Part shown: piece by piece, positions 31,633 to 32,909 of the stretch
Numbering within the stretch: the stretch's first letter is position 1
Layout of the letters: each line of letters starts with the position of its first letter
From: an uncultured Lachnospiraceae bacterium
GTDB taxonomy: Bacteria > Bacillota > Clostridia > Lachnospirales > Lachnospiraceae
Assembly (NCBI GenBank): GCA_946536155.1
Contig: CAMNEB010000011.1
Span: forward strand, 1-32,909
Direction: 5' to 3'
DNA length: 32,909 nucleotides
Translations under genes and position numbers: made by a program
The notes under the pieces: model-generated
What the model was told of the DNA's origin: nothing
Databases searched by the model: none
What the model saw: only the letters and a program-made list of their open reading frames with translations

Positions 31633-32909
31633 TCATAGAGAGTTAACACATCCGATGAATACGGGAAGTCCCGTCTCGTTGTCGACTATCGCATATACGA
31701 AGGGACGGGTAAGGAAGATATCGATGGGCTCTTCGTATTCCGCTACCGCATCGCATCCGAGCACTGCTATTGCGGTTACGGCTGCGGCTCTGGTTCCCAT
31801 CCTGTCAACCTCTATATGTGTCCTGTGGAGGACATCATCTATCCAGACCTGATATCCGTCGGCATTCGATCTCATCAGTCCGGTAAGGTCGGAAGAGGTC
31901 TTGTCAAAAGGCACTTCCATACCGAGATCCGTAAGGACCTGCTTCATCGAAGCATCATAATCCATGGAAAATTCAGGGATCATAACGCGGATATCTCCGC
32001 CGTATGTTTTTGCATTCCTGACCGCTCCGGCAAAATCGGCGGAATCCGCTGCTATCTGTCTTACGTAATCCTCAACGCCGACTCCCTCTTCCGGAAGGAT
32101 TCCCACGAATGAAAACTCTCCTCCCTTATAGGGACGTACAAATCCGAGTCCGCCGCCGAGTTCAAAATAAAGATCCTCATTACTGCAGAGATATGTCACA
32201 TTGCCTTTACTTCCGTCATAATTGGTAAAGGATCTGTCTTCACTGATCCGGTCCTCTTCATATTCGTTCTGCCACTCGCCCTCAAATGCGAGAGCATTGA
32301 TGAGATACATCTTGGCTTCATCGGGGATGTGGTCGATTATCTCCGGGATCATATCATGAGTCTGATCCTTTACCCATGAATTGATGTCACCAACGGTCGT
32401 ATCGTCAAAAGGAGCTCTCCAGATATCCGCACCGTAATAGCTCTTTGCCGCAGAGGCAAATTCCGGAAGGACCTCCCAGCCGCACCCGTCCTTAAACCAT
32501 ACGGAATTTGCAACATTCCAGCTGACCTCCTCCGCATCCGAAAGGTGCTCCGAGAGAGCATACATGATCTCATTCATATCCTCACAGGAAACGCCGCCTC
32601 CTATGCTGTTTTCGATCTGGGAAAGAGTTTCTCCCTTTGCGCCGTTTTCCAGCATGCCGAATGCCATCATCATGGATGTGGGGGAGATAAGGATATTTTT
32701 TCCGTCCCCTTCTTCTGCAATAGTCTGAGCAAAGAGATCCGTTGATGCGGATGAAAGCGATGAGATCCATTCATCACTTACCTCTCCCGAATATGATACT
32801 TTTATCACCTCGGCATCTGCGGTGATATTTTCAAGTCCGTGCTCTTCAGACACCGTATTTCCAGATACTTCCCGGCCACTTTCTTCATCCCCTGAATTGA
32901 TCACGCCTA
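31633..32909 (-). CDS. Serpin-family protein, 5' end outside the window
   Basis: Serine protease inhibitor fold, at least 425 residues visible. The reading frame is open through the window edge; the GTG at 32904 is not a convincing start, so the secretion or lipoprotein signal is probably missing. Serpin landmarks are NILISPTSMMMAFGMLENGA, then NVANSVWF, YLINALAFEGEWQNEY, the hinge GTRAAAVTAIAVLG and the C-terminal TRPFVYAIVDNETGLPVFIG. The hinge has small residues at P12-P9, as in inhibitory serpins. Counting from the conserved GT at P15-P14 places Cys at P1 and Asp at P1'. The acidic N-terminal stretch looks like a surface linker. Bacterial serpins are known in gut and rumen clostridia, where they probably block host or microbial proteases. 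Confidence 0.92.
   Translation of the reverse strand, partial: GVINSGDEESGREVSGNTVSEEHGLENITADAEVIKVSYSGEVSDEWISSLSSASTDLFAQTIAEEGDGKNILISPTSMMMAFGMLENGAKGETLSQIENSIGGGVSCEDMNEIMYALSEHLSDAEEVSWNVANSVWFKDGCGWEVLPEFASAAKSYYGADIWRAPFDDTTVGDINSWVKDQTHDMIPEIIDHIPDEAKMYLINALAFEGEWQNEYEEDRISEDRSFTNYDGSKGNVTYLCSNEDLYFELGGGLGFVRPYKGGEFSFVGILPEEGVGVEDYVRQIAADSADFAGAVRNAKTYGGDIRVMIPEFSMDYDASMKQVLTDLGMEVPFDKTSSDLTGLMRSNADGYQVWIDDVLHRTHIEVDRMGTRAAAVTAIAVLGCDAVAEYEEPIDIFLTRPFVYAIVDNETGLPVFIGCVNSL

Noticed and set aside
1-32909. CRISPR arrays, tRNA or rRNA genes, insertion sequences, prophage or att sites
   Set aside because: No spaced direct repeats, cloverleaf sequences, transposase or integrase genes were seen; the only arrays are the 23-bp tandem repeat and the local inverted repeats described.

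Overview
The window is about 33 kb of ordinary bacterial chromosome with a mid-40s to near 50% GC feel. It almost certainly comes from an anaerobic Bacillota of the Clostridia, most like Lachnospiraceae. The reasons are strong AGGAGG ribosome binding sites, a type III glutamine synthetase beside a type I enzyme, an ANTAR regulator among nitrogen genes, a Trp T-box, MetQNI, and Zur with a ZnuBC-type transporter. The family placement is inference; there is no rRNA, tRNA, CRISPR array, IS element or phage gene here.

Region 1 (53-15815, all minus strand) is a nitrogen assimilation supercluster. In transcription order it holds an Amt ammonium channel fused to a PII protein, gltB, gltD, a short type I glnA, an ANTAR antiterminator protein, glnN (type III glutamine synthetase), asnB and pyrG. 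The genes import ammonium, fix it into glutamine and glutamate, and spend glutamine on asparagine and CTP. The amt, gltB and glnN genes each have a sigma-A-like promoter (TTGACA, 17 bp, -10). Each transcript then begins with a hairpin carrying a six-base loop of the form A-A-N-G-G-C/A. The 3' half of that hairpin is also the 5' arm of a strong intrinsic terminator. This is what an ANTAR-controlled antitermination regulon should look like, with the candidate regulator encoded inside the cluster. The amt leader has two such modules in tandem; glnA has only the terminal stub of one.

Region 2 (15825-18344) is trpE-trpG under a complete Trp T-box riboswitch (specifier UGG, T-box UGGC), with a four-copy 23-bp tandem repeat upstream. 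Region 3 (18342-21675) holds a histidine phosphatase, a leaderless GH5 glycosidase and a chemoreceptor with a six-helix membrane sensor.

Region 4 (21736-23179) is the least ordinary part. A stand-alone reverse transcriptase (YSDD active site, 405 residues) is preceded by its own promoter and a structured RNA of about 150 nt. Perfect 18-bp inverted repeats flank that RNA, as in the a1/a2 arrangement of retrons. No partner gene is visible, so it may be an undescribed single-protein retron-like or DRT-like element.

Region 5 (23186-28570) is sulfur amino acid metabolism: cysK and metY (minus, with a leader ORF and attenuator-like hairpin) divergent from the methionine importer metQNI (plus). Region 6 (28574-30668) is zur-znuC-znuB, converging on metI and carrying operator-like palindromes at its promoter. 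Region 7 (30704-32909) is a Cof-type HAD phosphatase and a serpin cut by the window edge.
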